The position numbers and the translations under genes are program-made. From Planctomycetaceae bacterium (lineage in GTDB: Bacteria > Planctomycetota > Phycisphaerae > Phycisphaerales > SM1A02), in the NCBI GenBank assembly GCA_021297795.1, contig JAJTGL010000018.1:1-40854 (forward strand): a stretch of DNA of 40,854 nucleotides. Reading direction: 5' to 3'. Under the pieces are notes generated by a model, which was not told the DNA's origin, searched no databases, and saw only the letters and a program-made list of their open reading frames with translations. Below are positions 16,649 through 24,378 of the stretch, piece after piece; the stretch's first letter is position 1; every line of letters begins with the position of its first letter.

Positions 16649-17893
16649 ATGTCGACCTCCCAAGCCACGTCCGGACACCCCCGCATGCACGCCCTGTTGA
16701 CGTCCACCGCGGCCGCGGTGGCGATGGCGGTCTCGCCGCTCGCGTTCGCCGCGACGACCCTCGAGTACTTCAACGCACCCGCGGGGTCCTTCACCTCAGC
16801 AGCCGCCTACGGCTGCAGCGGGACAGGCGACGTCGTCGCCATCTCCACCTTCGCTTCGCCCGACCGCGCGGTGCGCTGGACGGGTGGCCCGAGCGGACTC
16901 GTGCTCGCGCCACCGAACTCCGCGCACGACAGCTTCGTTCGAGCCGTCAGCGCCGATGGATCGGTGCTCGTCGGCCACAGCAGTTGGACGAGCGGTTCGC
17001 CCGCATCCATGAGACCTGTCATCTGGCGCGGCGGATTGCCACCGCAGGACATCGGCAACCTCCCCGGCATGCTCGCCGGCGAGTGCACTGCGGTCAGCGC
17101 CACGGGCGTGTTCGTCGTGGGTCTCTGCGAGCCGTACCCATTCTCCGGCACCGCTTCGGGCTTCCGTTGGTCACAGACGGACGGGATGGTCGCCATCCCC
17201 GGCCCCACCAGCGGAACCGCCATGCGTCCCGCCGACATCAGCGACGATGGAACGGTGATCGTGGGCGATTCGCTCGAGGTCGCCTGCCGCTCGGTACCGA
17301 ACGGAGCATCGTTCCTCACGCAGTCGCTCGGCGTCCTTCCCGGCATGGTCTGGTCTCGGGCGCAGTCGGTGAGCAGCAACGGTGCGGTCATCGTGGGCAA
17401 GAGCTACACCTCCTTCGATGAGAAGCCCTTCGTGTGGCGTTCCAAGACCGGCATGACCGAACTGCCGACGCCCGCCGGTATCGGTTGGGCCCTCGATGTC
17501 AGCGACAACGGACAAACGATCGTCGGCGACTTCGGAGCAAGCGGCACGCGCAAGGCCGCGGCATGGGCCGAAGGTCTCGGCTTCGTCGACCTGAACGCCT
17601 ATCTCGACACCGCCGGCGTCAGCCGCCTCGGCGATACCCTCGCACTCGCGACCGGCGTCTCGCGCGACGGCCGCACGATCGTCGGATACACCGAGGGCGG
17701 ACGCGGATTCCGAATCCGCGGATTCAACGAGTCACCCACCGAACTCGGCGACATCGACGGCGATGGCGACGTCGACGCGGGCGACCTCGCGATCCTGCTT
17801 GCCTCCTGGGGTGGATCGGGCGCCGCCGACGTCAACGGTGACGGCATCGTCGACGGCGCGGATCTCTCGATCCTCCTCGGGAACTGGGGCTGA
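16649..17893 (+). CDS. Secreted HAF-repeat protein with dockerin-like C terminus
   Basis: A 414-residue extracellular protein. ATG 16649 or ATG 16685 (MHALLTSTAAAVAMAVSPLAFA) can start it; the signal peptide is complete in both. Residues of about 30-360 are HAF-type extracellular repeats, with recurring 'vS.dG.vvVG' strands such as AVSADGSVLVGHSSWTSG, DISDDGTVIVGDS, SSNGAVIVGKSYTS and SRDGRTIVGYTEGG, predicting a beta-propeller. The last 50 residues have paired calcium-loop units (DIDGDGDVDAGDLAILLASWG and DVNGDGIVDGADLS), ending LLGNWG. It is in the same class as the genes at 10286, 12422 and 34198. Function unknown. Confidence 0.85.
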   Translation: MSTSQATSGHPRMHALLTSTAAAVAMAVSPLAFAATTLEYFNAPAGSFTSAAAYGCSGTGDVVAISTFASPDRAVRWTGGPSGLVLAPPNSAHDSFVRAVSADGSVLVGHSSWTSGSPASMRPVIWRGGLPPQDIGNLPGMLAGECTAVSATGVFVVGLCEPYPFSGTASGFRWSQTDGMVAIPGPTSGTAMRPADISDDGTVIVGDSLEVACRSVPNGASFLTQSLGVLPGMVWSRAQSVSSNGAVIVGKSYTSFDEKPFVWRSKTGMTELPTPAGIGWALDVSDNGQTIVGDFGASGTRKAAAWAEGLGFVDLNAYLDTAGVSRLGDTLALATGVSRDGRTIVGYTEGGRGFRIRGFNESPTELGDIDGDGDVDAGDLAILLASWGGSGAADVNGDGIVDGADLSILLGNWG

Positions 17894-17954
17894 TCGGCCG
17901 ACCGCGTTCGCAGGAGAGCGCTGGCGCGTACCGCGAACCCAACAGCATCGCATC

Positions 17955-17994
17955 GCAATCGGACGGTCCTCGATCGGGTGGACCGTCCGATTGC
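17955..17994 (+). terminator. Perfect 15-bp stem-loop after the HAF gene
   Basis: gcaatcggacggtcc (17955-17969) pairs perfectly with ggaccgtccgattgc (17980-17994) around a 10-nt loop, 62 bp after the stop. There is no T tract, so it is either a weak terminator or an RNA-stabilising hairpin. Confidence 0.6.
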
Positions 17995-18066
17995 ATGCAA
18001 GCAGCGTCCGCGACCGGGAAGCCCGTCACGGGGTTCGGAGTCCACAATCTGAGTGTCCAGAAGGCT

Positions 18067-18093
18067 TTGATTCTGCCGATGCTGCTGTACACT
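18067..18093 (+). promoter_or_regulatory. Possible sigma70-like promoter for the prepilin gene
   Basis: ttgatt (18067-18072), 15 nt, tacact (18088-18093), about 100 nt before ATG 18196. The -10 match is fair and the spacing is short. Confidence 0.25.
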
Positions 18094-18195
18094 CGTTCGC
18101 CGCTTCCGGACGGGCGTACCGATGTCGAGGCCTGAGGTCGGCAACCCCTGACGGCCCCTTCCCTGAAGCTTTCGCACCCCCGGCGAACCTCCTCC

Positions 18196-19101
18196 ATGCG
18201 AGCCATGAACAGGTCAACCCCCTCCCGGACCGCGACGCGCGCCTTCACGCTGGTCGAGCTGCTCCTCACGATCTCGATCATCGTGATCGTGGTGTCGCTC
18301 GTCCTCGTCGGCCTGAGCCAGTTGCAGACCCGCTCGCGCGCGCTCAACTGCCTCTCGAACCAGCGGCAGCTCGCGCTTGCGAACCAGACGTACGCGACCG
18401 ACAACGCCGGGCGCCTCGTCAGCCCGCGCACGAACGCCTATCCGCCCGATACCGGCATGCGCGGCGTGTCGAACGCCTGGGTCAACACCGCGGCGACCGG
18501 CGGCCTCGTCAACGGCATCGAGACCGTGAAGAGCCTCGAGGCCGGCGCGCTCTGGCCCTACGTCGACCAGAACGCGAAGGCCTACGTCTCGCCGATGGAT
18601 CCGACCGGCCGCGTGCGGAGCTACTCGTTCAGCGGCTTCGTCGGCGTCGGCGATCTCGACTACTACCACCGTGCCGACGAGTGGTACGACTTCCCCGACC
18701 CCGAGAGCCCCGACACGCCCGAGCCCTACCGGAACACGCAGTACAAGACGGTGACGATGTCGCAGATCCCGCAGCCGTCGCGCACGATGGCGACGATCAC
18801 CGAGGAGGACGCCTTCGGCCACAACTTCCAGGGCTGGGTGATCGAGGTGCGTCCGCCGACCGGTGCAGGCGGTCTCTGGATCGACACGCCCGCGCTCTGG
18901 AACACGGGCCGCGTGAACATCTCGTACATGGATGGCTCGGTCGATGCGCCGAACATCATCTACGAGCAGCTCGCGCTCCAGATGCAGCCGAACCCGGGAC
19001 AAGCCCCGCTGCACGAGGTCACCGAGACCGGCGTGCGACCGGCGTACCGGTTCATGACCACGATCATGCTGCCCGGCATCATTCGCCCCGAGATCCAGTG
19101 A
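18196..19101 (+). CDS. Type II/IV pseudopilin-like protein with prepilin methylation motif
   Basis: A 301-residue protein with a basic leader, then AFTLVELLLTISIIVIVVSL, the prepilin cleavage/methylation motif. The residue before Phe is Ala rather than the usual Gly; Glu5 is present. A hydrophobic helix and LSNQRQLALANQTYATDNAG follow, the start of the globular head of large planctomycete pseudopilins. NISYMDGSVDAP near the C terminus matches their H-X9-DG type ending. It is probably assembled by a T2SS/T4P-like machine whose other genes are not in the window. It stands alone, flanked by hairpins at both ends. Confidence 0.88.
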   Translation: MRAMNRSTPSRTATRAFTLVELLLTISIIVIVVSLVLVGLSQLQTRSRALNCLSNQRQLALANQTYATDNAGRLVSPRTNAYPPDTGMRGVSNAWVNTAATGGLVNGIETVKSLEAGALWPYVDQNAKAYVSPMDPTGRVRSYSFSGFVGVGDLDYYHRADEWYDFPDPESPDTPEPYRNTQYKTVTMSQIPQPSRTMATITEEDAFGHNFQGWVIEVRPPTGAGGLWIDTPALWNTGRVNISYMDGSVDAPNIIYEQLALQMQPNPGQAPLHEVTETGVRPAYRFMTTIMLPGIIRPEIQ

Positions 19102-19174
19102 GCCGCCGTCGGTGCGCGGGACCTCCGCGACACAAACGCGGGACGCAGGGGCGGGACGCAGGAAGACGAGACAC

Positions 19175-19208
19175 CGCCGCCCGCGCATTGCTGCGCGGGC
19201 GGCGTTCG
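19175..19208. terminator. Strong terminator between convergent genes
   Basis: cgccgcccgcgca (19175-19187) pairs perfectly with tgcgcgggcggcg (19192-19204) around a 4-nt loop, followed by ttcgtt. It sits between the prepilin stop (19101) and the convergent lipoprotein stop (19236) and could serve both strands. Confidence 0.75.
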
Positions 19209-19235
19209 TTCATACGAGTGTCATTCGCATTCGCC

Positions 19236-19649
19236 TCACTTCGCAAGCGCCTGCAACGACGCGTCGTCCAGCGAGGTGATGTCGTTCCACGTGCGCTTCT
19301 CGCTGTCGTCGAGATTCGCGGCGGTGACCGCCTCGCCGACTTCCTTCGACGCCGCGCGCGACTTGCCGAAGAGCTCCTGATACTTCTTCTGATCCGCGGA
19401 TCCCGACGACGCATGGTCGGCGAGGGCCTTCGCCGCCGCGCGCTGCGCGATGAGCGCCTTCACCAGTGGCTGGAACTTCTCGCTCTTCGCAGCCTCGAGC
19501 GCGGCGGCCGGCGCCTCGTAGGGCGGCGGCGGCGGCGGATATCCACCGGTCGTGTCATCGCAGCCGATGAGACCGAGAACGGAGGCGGCGAGGAATGCGG
19601 ACACGCACATCCGCGAAACAGCAGAGCCGGGGATTCGCAGGCAGAGCAT
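19236..19649 (-). CDS. Small helical lipoprotein
   Basis: A 137-residue predicted lipoprotein. The start at 19649 gives MLCLRIPGSAVSRMCVSAFL, with Arg residues before the hydrophobic core; a shorter start at 19610 also keeps the lipobox LGLIGC. After the lipidated Cys comes a Pro run (GGYPPPPPPYE) that may act as a spacer, then about 95 residues of Ala/Lys/Glu-rich sequence expected to be helical (AALEAAKSEKFQPLVKALIA). No family was recognised. It converges with the prepilin gene. Confidence 0.65.
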   Translation of the reverse strand: MLCLRIPGSAVSRMCVSAFLAASVLGLIGCDDTTGGYPPPPPPYEAPAAALEAAKSEKFQPLVKALIAQRAAAKALADHASSGSADQKKYQELFGKSRAASKEVGEAVTAANLDDSEKRTWNDITSLDDASLQALAK

Positions 19650-19882
19650 TGCCGCAGAATAGCGCAACGGCGTCGACTTTCCCCCTCCGGACCTCGGCAC
19701 GCGGGGTCGAACGCTTCGGTGGGGCGACGGGCGCGGGATCCCGCACGTCTTCATCCGCCCTCGTCGGGGCCGAATCCAGAAATCCACCGGAGGGACTGTT
19801 GTTCGAGCCGGAGGCGTGTGCGAATCTCTCCCTTGATTCATCCCGAATCCATCGGACCGAACCCGTCGACTCACGAGACACC

Positions 19883-20395
19883 ATGCGCAACCCTCTGACC
19901 GCCATCACCCTCGGCTCGACCGCCCTCGTTCTTGCGATCGCATCGGGCGCCTCGGCGACGAAGCACACCGTCACCCAGTCCAGCCTGACGTTCAGCCCCT
20001 CCACGATCACCGTCGCTCCCGGCGACACCGTGCGCTTCGTCCGCACGGGTGGAAGCCACACCGTGACGAGCGGATCGAGCTGCACCGCGAGCGGGCTCTT
20101 CAACGCGCCGCTCAACGCGACGAACCCGAGCTTCACCTGGACCGTGCCCGCGTCCGCCGCGGGAACGACCGTCCCCTACTACTGCATCCCGCACTGTGGC
20201 GGCGGAATGGTCGGCTCGATCGTGGTGACCTCACCGCCGCCGTCGCCCGACATCAACGGCGATGGCTCCGTCAACGCCGCGGACCTCGCCGGGCTTCTCG
20301 GCAACTGGGGTGGAACCGGTCCGACCGATCTCGATCGGGACGGAACCACCGGCGCCTCCGACCTCGCGACGCTGCTCGCCGCATGGACCGGTTGA
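19883..20395 (+). CDS. Secreted plastocyanin-like copper protein with dockerin-like C terminus
   Basis: A 170-residue fusion. A signal peptide ends near ASGASA (about residue 26). A cupredoxin domain follows with a full set of type 1 copper ligands by motif: His59 (GGSHTV), Cys101, His104 and Met109 (YYCIPHCGGGM). Residues of about 122-170 are paired calcium-loop units (DINGDGSVNAADLAGLLGNWG and DLDRDGTTGASDL), ending LLAAWTG. The likely role is electron transfer outside the cytoplasmic membrane while tethered or displayed. Its last 13 bases overlap the redoxin gene, so it heads a coupled redox operon. An electron carrier fused to this C-terminal module is unusual. Confidence 0.88.
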   Translation: MRNPLTAITLGSTALVLAIASGASATKHTVTQSSLTFSPSTITVAPGDTVRFVRTGGSHTVTSGSSCTASGLFNAPLNATNPSFTWTVPASAAGTTVPYYCIPHCGGGMVGSIVVTSPPPSPDINGDGSVNAADLAGLLGNWGGTGPTDLDRDGTTGASDLATLLAAWTG

Positions 20396-21042
20396 GCGCG
20401 ATCGGAGCGCTCGTCGCGAGCTTGCTCGTCGGCGGCGGTGTCGTGGTCACGTCGGGGTGTGCGCCGCGGTCGGCCTCGGAGTCCGCGCGCACGACACCGG
20501 ATGTCGTGGCGCAGGCTCCGGTCGATGTCGTGGACGGACGCATCGTTGAGCCCCTCGACGGCCCGGCTGGCACGTTTGTCGCGATCGTCTTCATCTCGCA
20601 TGAATGCCCGATCGCGAACGCGATGGCGCCCGACCTGCGCGCGCTCGCCGCGCACGCCGCCGCGAACTGCGTGGCGCTTCATCTCGTCCATCCTTCGCCG
20701 TGGGCCACGCGTGGCGAACTTCTCCGCCACGCGCGCGAGTTCGGCTTCGTGTCCGCCGCCGGAACCGATGTCTCCGTCCTCGCCGATCCGTCGCAGTCGC
20801 TGGTCGCACGCTGCGGCGCGACCGTCACGCCCGAGGGTGCGCTCCTCCGCCTCGATGGCAAGGGCGGCGGCGAACTCCTCTACCTCGGGCGCGTGAACGA
20901 CCTCTACGTGGGCATCGGGCGACGTCGGCCGTCGATCTCGTCGCATGACCTCGGCAACGCGATCGACGCAGCCGTTGCCGGACGCGCGATCCCGCAACCT
21001 TTCCCGAAGGCGGTCGGATGCTTCATCGAATCTCCGCGATAG
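20383..21042 (+). CDS. Exported redoxin-like protein (single-Cys, planctomycete type)
   Basis: A 219-residue predicted lipoprotein or exported protein; the hydrophobic start ends VVVTSGC with Cys26 as possible lipidation site. The thioredoxin-fold part contains FVAIVFISHECPIANAMAPD; only Cys75 is present where thioredoxins have CxxC. The ending YLGRVNDLYVGIGRRRP, HDLGNAIDAAVAG and AVGCFI is characteristic of planctomycete redoxins that accompany heme- or copper-binding proteins (recalled family context). It overlaps the copper protein upstream by 13 bp and the cytochrome gene downstream by 25 bp. Confidence 0.78.
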   Translation: MDRLSAIGALVASLLVGGGVVVTSGCAPRSASESARTTPDVVAQAPVDVVDGRIVEPLDGPAGTFVAIVFISHECPIANAMAPDLRALAAHAAANCVALHLVHPSPWATRGELLRHAREFGFVSAAGTDVSVLADPSQSLVARCGATVTPEGALLRLDGKGGGELLYLGRVNDLYVGIGRRRPSISSHDLGNAIDAAVAGRAIPQPFPKAVGCFIESPR

Positions 21043-22238
21043 GCATGCTGCTTGCCAACGCGGTGGTCGCCGACGCCTCGGGCACCGCGGATCCTGTCGC
21101 CGCACGCACGCTTTCCGATCGCTGCGTCACGTGTCACGACGCGGATGGACCCGCGCCACTCCGATTCGACTCGATCGAGGCGATCCTGCGTCATCGACAG
21201 CTGATGCGCGCGCTCGTCGACGATCGAGCGATGCCGCCTGCGGGACCCGAGACACCGCTTGCGAAGGTGGTCGCGGCGCATGCGACCCCTGGCGCGCTCA
21301 CGATCGCGGAGCGCGACGCGCTCCTCGCCGCACTGGCGTCGCCCGATGCCGCGCGCACGGCGTTTGCGTCGCTCGCGGCGGCACCGACGACGTCCGTCGC
21401 CAGCGCACCCCGCATCACTGCACTCGGCCGGTGGACGGTGCCCGCGACAGGCAGCATGCGGATTCGCAGCTTCTCGGCCGAAGTTCCGCCCGATGCCCCG
21501 CGGCGCGTGCGTGGTTGGCGTCTCGCCGCCGCCACCGACCCCGCGCGCGCGCCGGTCCGATTCCTCTCGCTCGCGCCGGATCCAGGCCGGGTGTCGCGCA
21601 TCCTCGACGAAACCGGAAGCGGCGCCGAGTCGATGGGCGATGTCGGCCTCGTACCGAGCGGCGCCCTTGGCGCGCTTTCACGAACCGCACCCGAGTTCCG
21701 ATTGCCCGAGGGCTACGCCTTCGAACTCCCGCGAGGCGACCTCGTGCTCGAGTCGACGGTCGAACCGATCGGTCGAGAGGCCGAACTGCGGCCATCGATC
21801 GAGCCGGTCGCCGCCAGCGACCACGATGTGCGAACCGTCGAGGCGATGGCCGCACGCATCGTGCCGCTCTCGATCGCGGCAGGCGAGCGCTGCGAACGTG
21901 TGGTGCATCTGCCGATCGCGCGCGACATGCGGCTTGTCGGTGTCGTGGCGAAGGGCGGGGTATTCCTCCGCGGCTACACCGTCGAGGTCGTCGCGGCCGA
22001 CGGCTGTCGGAGCGACATCGCGCGCGAACGGGATTTCCGGATGAATGTCGCGGCGCCGCTCGTCTTCCGAGAGCCGCCCGTCGTCGCCGCCGGCAGCGTG
22101 GTCGAGGTGCGATTCGACCTCGACAACACGCGCGCGAATCCCCTGCAGCCGTTCGACCCTCCACGAGCGGTTGCGGCGGGCCTGCCGCCGGAAGGCGAGG
22201 ACGCGGCGATCGTTCTCCTGGTGTCCCCGGGGCGGTAG
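21018..22238 (+). CDS. Exported monoheme cytochrome c-domain protein
   Basis: A 406-residue protein with a short signal peptide (MLHRISAIGMLLANAVVADA) and one c-type heme site CVTCH (Cys36, Cys39, His40). The following RFDSIEAILRHRQLMRALVD and MPPAG form the helix and axial-Met segment seen in planctomycete cytochromes, usually MPPW. The remaining 280 residues are beta-rich and resemble the jelly-roll part of copper type II monooxygenase-like proteins only in general layout. ATG 21045 is an alternative start just after the redoxin stop. It is the third gene of the copper-redoxin-cytochrome operon. The reaction is unknown. Confidence 0.78.
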   Translation: MLHRISAIGMLLANAVVADASGTADPVAARTLSDRCVTCHDADGPAPLRFDSIEAILRHRQLMRALVDDRAMPPAGPETPLAKVVAAHATPGALTIAERDALLAALASPDAARTAFASLAAAPTTSVASAPRITALGRWTVPATGSMRIRSFSAEVPPDAPRRVRGWRLAAATDPARAPVRFLSLAPDPGRVSRILDETGSGAESMGDVGLVPSGALGALSRTAPEFRLPEGYAFELPRGDLVLESTVEPIGREAELRPSIEPVAASDHDVRTVEAMAARIVPLSIAAGERCERVVHLPIARDMRLVGVVAKGGVFLRGYTVEVVAADGCRSDIARERDFRMNVAAPLVFREPPVVAAGSVVEVRFDLDNTRANPLQPFDPPRAVAAGLPPEGEDAAIVLLVSPGR

Positions 22239-22294
22239 ACCGGGCGTCGCGAGCATATGCCCGAATCGAAAAGAAGACGAAATCCGTCCGAAGA

Positions 22295-22325
22295 CCAAGG
22301 GCGCGACGCGCGTCCTCTGTCTCTC
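22295..22325 (+). promoter_or_regulatory. Bipartite motif copy 5: CCAAGG-N16-CTGTCTCTC (no gene downstream)
   Basis: CCAAGG at 22295-22300, 16 nt, CTGTCTCTC at 22317-22325, with gaaatc about 10 nt upstream of CCAAGG as at 12350. No plus-strand gene starts between here and the terminator at 22526. Confidence 0.5.
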
Positions 22326-22454
22326 TGGGTGAGGTGGAGTGGAGGACGCGCGGAACGCATCGCCCGCCGTTCTCGAACGGACACCCGCCTCAGAGATTTT
22401 CGTTCGCAAGATCGTCTGCGCGAACGCCTCGACTCCTCAACTCCGCGCCCCGAT

Positions 22455-22480
22455 GGTTGCAGAACCAAGGTTTTGCAACC
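22455..22480 (+). other. Hairpin with a nearly perfect 12-bp stem
   Basis: ggttgcagaacc (22455-22466) pairs with ggttttgcaacc (22469-22480) with one G-U pair; opening the last pair leaves a CAAG tetraloop. It lies 46 nt before the terminator stem and may belong to the same RNA. Confidence 0.5.
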
Positions 22481-22525
22481 GTGGACGGCTCGCGCAAGCG
22501 AGATGGGCGTGCGGAGGGCTCGCAC

Positions 22526-22563
22526 CGCGACCCACGCTGCATCTCGTGGGTCGCGTGTTTTTT
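22526..22563 (+). terminator. Rho-independent terminator downstream of the redox operon
   Basis: cgcgacccacg (22526-22536) pairs perfectly with cgtgggtcgcg (22545-22555) around an 8-nt loop, followed by tgtttttt. It is the clearest intrinsic terminator of the window. Confidence 0.88.
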
Positions 22564-22622
22564 GGGTCGCGTGTTTTTTGGGTCGCGTGTTTTTTGGGTC
22601 GCGTGTTTTTTGGGTCGCGTGT
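22548..22622. repeat. 16-bp tandem repeat made of the terminator's right arm plus T tract
   Basis: gggtcgcgtgtttttt is repeated four times (22548-22563, 22564-22579, 22580-22595, 22596-22611) with a partial fifth copy to 22622. The first unit is the 3' arm and T run of the terminator above; later units have no left arm of their own. Confidence 0.95.
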
Positions 22623-22831
22623 GATGTGTGTGCCCGTAGACGAAGGCGAAGCCGCAGTCTGCGGAACGGATGACGTCAGCCTTCCATGTATCGACTCCAC
22701 ACGCCCTGCTCTCGACCGACTTCATCTGCGTATACACAGATCTGCCGCACTCCCGGATCCCCTGCAGCGCCTCGGCCATGCACTCCCAAACGTCACCCGC
22801 TCGAAATCAACGTTCATAGAAAACCCCCGCC

Positions 22832-24313
22832 TCACTCGGCGTCGGAGTTCTCCAGCCGTCCATCGACCCGACTCCGCGGCGCACCCGTGATCGGGTCGCG
22901 CGGCACCGCCGAGAGAAACCTCGGCACAAGCTCCCCGATCGAGTTCGGCGCACGCCCCTCCGCCCGGCGAAAGCGCTCCGTCGCGATCGCGATGCGCGCG
23001 CCATCGCGCTCGCCGACCCCTCTCGCCACCCGCGCAAGCGCGGTACGCAGCGGCGCGGCATGTCCCGCCACGATCGTCGGACCCGGATCGACGAGCGATC
23101 GAGGTGGTACCGCAAGCGGCTTCCAGTCGGCCGGATGCTGCTTCATTTCCGCTTCGCGTTCGGCGATCGCTGCCTCGAACAGCGCCTTCATCTCCTGCCG
23201 CGTCGGCATCACTGCCCAGACGAGCGGCCCCGCGAGAAACGCGACCGTGGGATCGATCTCGCGCGACCCACCGAAGATGCCGAACGAGTCGTCCAGCCAC
23301 TGCAGCGCCGGCATGGTCAGCGCGCGTCCATCGCCGCGGCCATCGTCGGTGAACATGCGCTCGAGGGTCTCGTCAAGCTCCCATCGAGCGAAGTCGAGCC
23401 CGATCGGAACCGGGCCTTCACCGACGGCAAGCGCGAGCGCCTCCAGTCGATCGAGCGCCTCTCCATCGAAGGCCTGCGGCCATGTGGTCACCAGATTGCG
23501 CACGTCCTCCCAGAGCCACTTGCGGTCCATGGCCGCGGTGAGCTCCGTCGGCATCGACGGGTTCTCGAGCAGCTGCTCGGTCACACCCCACGCGGCCTCG
23601 AGATCCACGACCGCGCGCCGTCCATCACCTCGCTGTGCGGCGTGACGCGCGTCGATCAGGAGCATCGAGGCGATGTCCACGAGAAGCGACCGCGTGGGAT
23701 TCTGGAAGCGCCACATGAGTTCGGCATCGGGGTCCACGGCCGCCTCATCGCCATCCGGCTCGGCCACGATCCCGAAGAACCTCGCTGTCCGCACGTCGAA
23801 GGTGCGCGCCGGCACGAACCCGAACGGCTTCTTCACGGCGAGCGCGCGCATTGCAGCGATCTGCGGCTCCGACTCGGCCACGAGCCAAGCCCCGATCCTC
23901 CACCCCTCCTCGCCGGGGTGGTCCGCGACGATCGCCACGGCGACGAGGACCGTACGAGGTTCCGAAACCACGCGTCCATCGGCCGCGGCACGTGAGGCGC
24001 CCGCATCGTCCACAAGTTCCGGTGGAATTGCGATCTCCTCCGCAAGCCACGAGCAGTCGCAGCCGTCGCAGCCGGGCCGCTCGACCCAGAGTGCATCGAT
24101 GTACTTCGGAAACACCGGCTCCTGCGACGCGTCGAAGCGCATCGCGCGACGCCAGCGTTCCTCGCCACTGGTGCGAAGAGTCGGTGCACCAAGCGAAAGA
24201 ACGAATGCGAACCCGAGATACGCAAGCACGCAGCCGCACGCGAACACGAACAACCACCATGCGGTGCGTCGTACGCGACGGATGACCGGACGCCGCGCAA
24301 GCGGGTCGGTCAT
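22832..24313 (-). CDS. Membrane-anchored protein, shorter paralogue A of the HAAS-linked family
   Basis: A 493-residue protein of unknown function. One membrane segment (about residues 19-41) follows a basic start. The start at 24313 (MTDPLARRP) is chosen because the neighbour starts MDPLSRRP; ATG 24346 is also open. A conserved box reads EPVFPKYIDALWVERPGCDG and continues CDCSW (Cys82, Cys85, Cys87), possibly metal-binding or redox-active. The C-terminal part has AIATERFRRAEGRAPNSIGE and LSAVPRDPITGAPRSRVDG, a planctomycete C-terminal motif. It lies 65 bp after paralogue B on the same strand, probably co-transcribed. Confidence 0.75.
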   Translation of the reverse strand: MTDPLARRPVIRRVRRTAWWLFVFACGCVLAYLGFAFVLSLGAPTLRTSGEERWRRAMRFDASQEPVFPKYIDALWVERPGCDGCDCSWLAEEIAIPPELVDDAGASRAAADGRVVSEPRTVLVAVAIVADHPGEEGWRIGAWLVAESEPQIAAMRALAVKKPFGFVPARTFDVRTARFFGIVAEPDGDEAAVDPDAELMWRFQNPTRSLLVDIASMLLIDARHAAQRGDGRRAVVDLEAAWGVTEQLLENPSMPTELTAAMDRKWLWEDVRNLVTTWPQAFDGEALDRLEALALAVGEGPVPIGLDFARWELDETLERMFTDDGRGDGRALTMPALQWLDDSFGIFGGSREIDPTVAFLAGPLVWAVMPTRQEMKALFEAAIAEREAEMKQHPADWKPLAVPPRSLVDPGPTIVAGHAAPLRTALARVARGVGERDGARIAIATERFRRAEGRAPNSIGELVPRFLSAVPRDPITGAPRSRVDGRLENSDAE

Positions 24314-24378
24314 CGTCGTGGTTCGATTCTCTCCGCATGGGTTCATGGGTGTCCTCAGCGCATCCGCGCGGCGCCTCG

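Larger units (their letters stand above)
17894..18195. other. 302-bp gap between secreted gene and prepilin
   Basis: It holds the hairpin at 17955-17994 and a weak promoter-like pair before the prepilin gene. Nothing else was seen. Confidence 0.5.
22328..22563 (+). ncRNA. Candidate small RNA between motif copy 5 and the terminator
   Basis: If the motif at 22295 is a promoter, transcription would start near 22328 and end at the terminator at 22563, giving an RNA of about 235 nt with no supported ORF and a strong hairpin at 22455-22480. The alternative is that this is only the 3' UTR of the cytochrome operon. Inference only. Confidence 0.25.
22239..22831. other. 593-bp non-coding region with motif copy, hairpins, terminator and repeats
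   Basis: From left to right: a CCAAGG-N16-CTGT motif (22295), a 12-bp stem hairpin (22455-22480), a strong terminator (22526-22563), and tandem copies of the terminator's 3' half (to 22622). From 22623 to 22831 nothing convincing was found. Frames that read through the repeat are open but low-complexity. Confidence 0.6.

Noticed and set aside
19790-19860. A CCAAGG-N16-CTGT copy before the plastocyanin gene
   Set aside because: CTGTTG is present, but the upstream bases read ATCCAG at 16 nt; too weak to count.
22548-22622. CRISPR array
   Set aside because: Units are directly abutting 16-mers with no spacers and no cas genes; the other tandem arrays fail for the same reason.
22257-22673. Frame whose end encodes a repeated hydrophobic peptide (VFWVACFLG-like)
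   Set aside because: The hydrophobic part is just the 16-bp DNA repeat read in frame, after a terminator, with no credible start or family.
24304-24346. Start of paralogue A at ATG 24346 instead of 24313
   Set aside because: Possible, but the neighbouring paralogue starts directly with M-D-P-L-x-R-R-P, matching ATG 24313.
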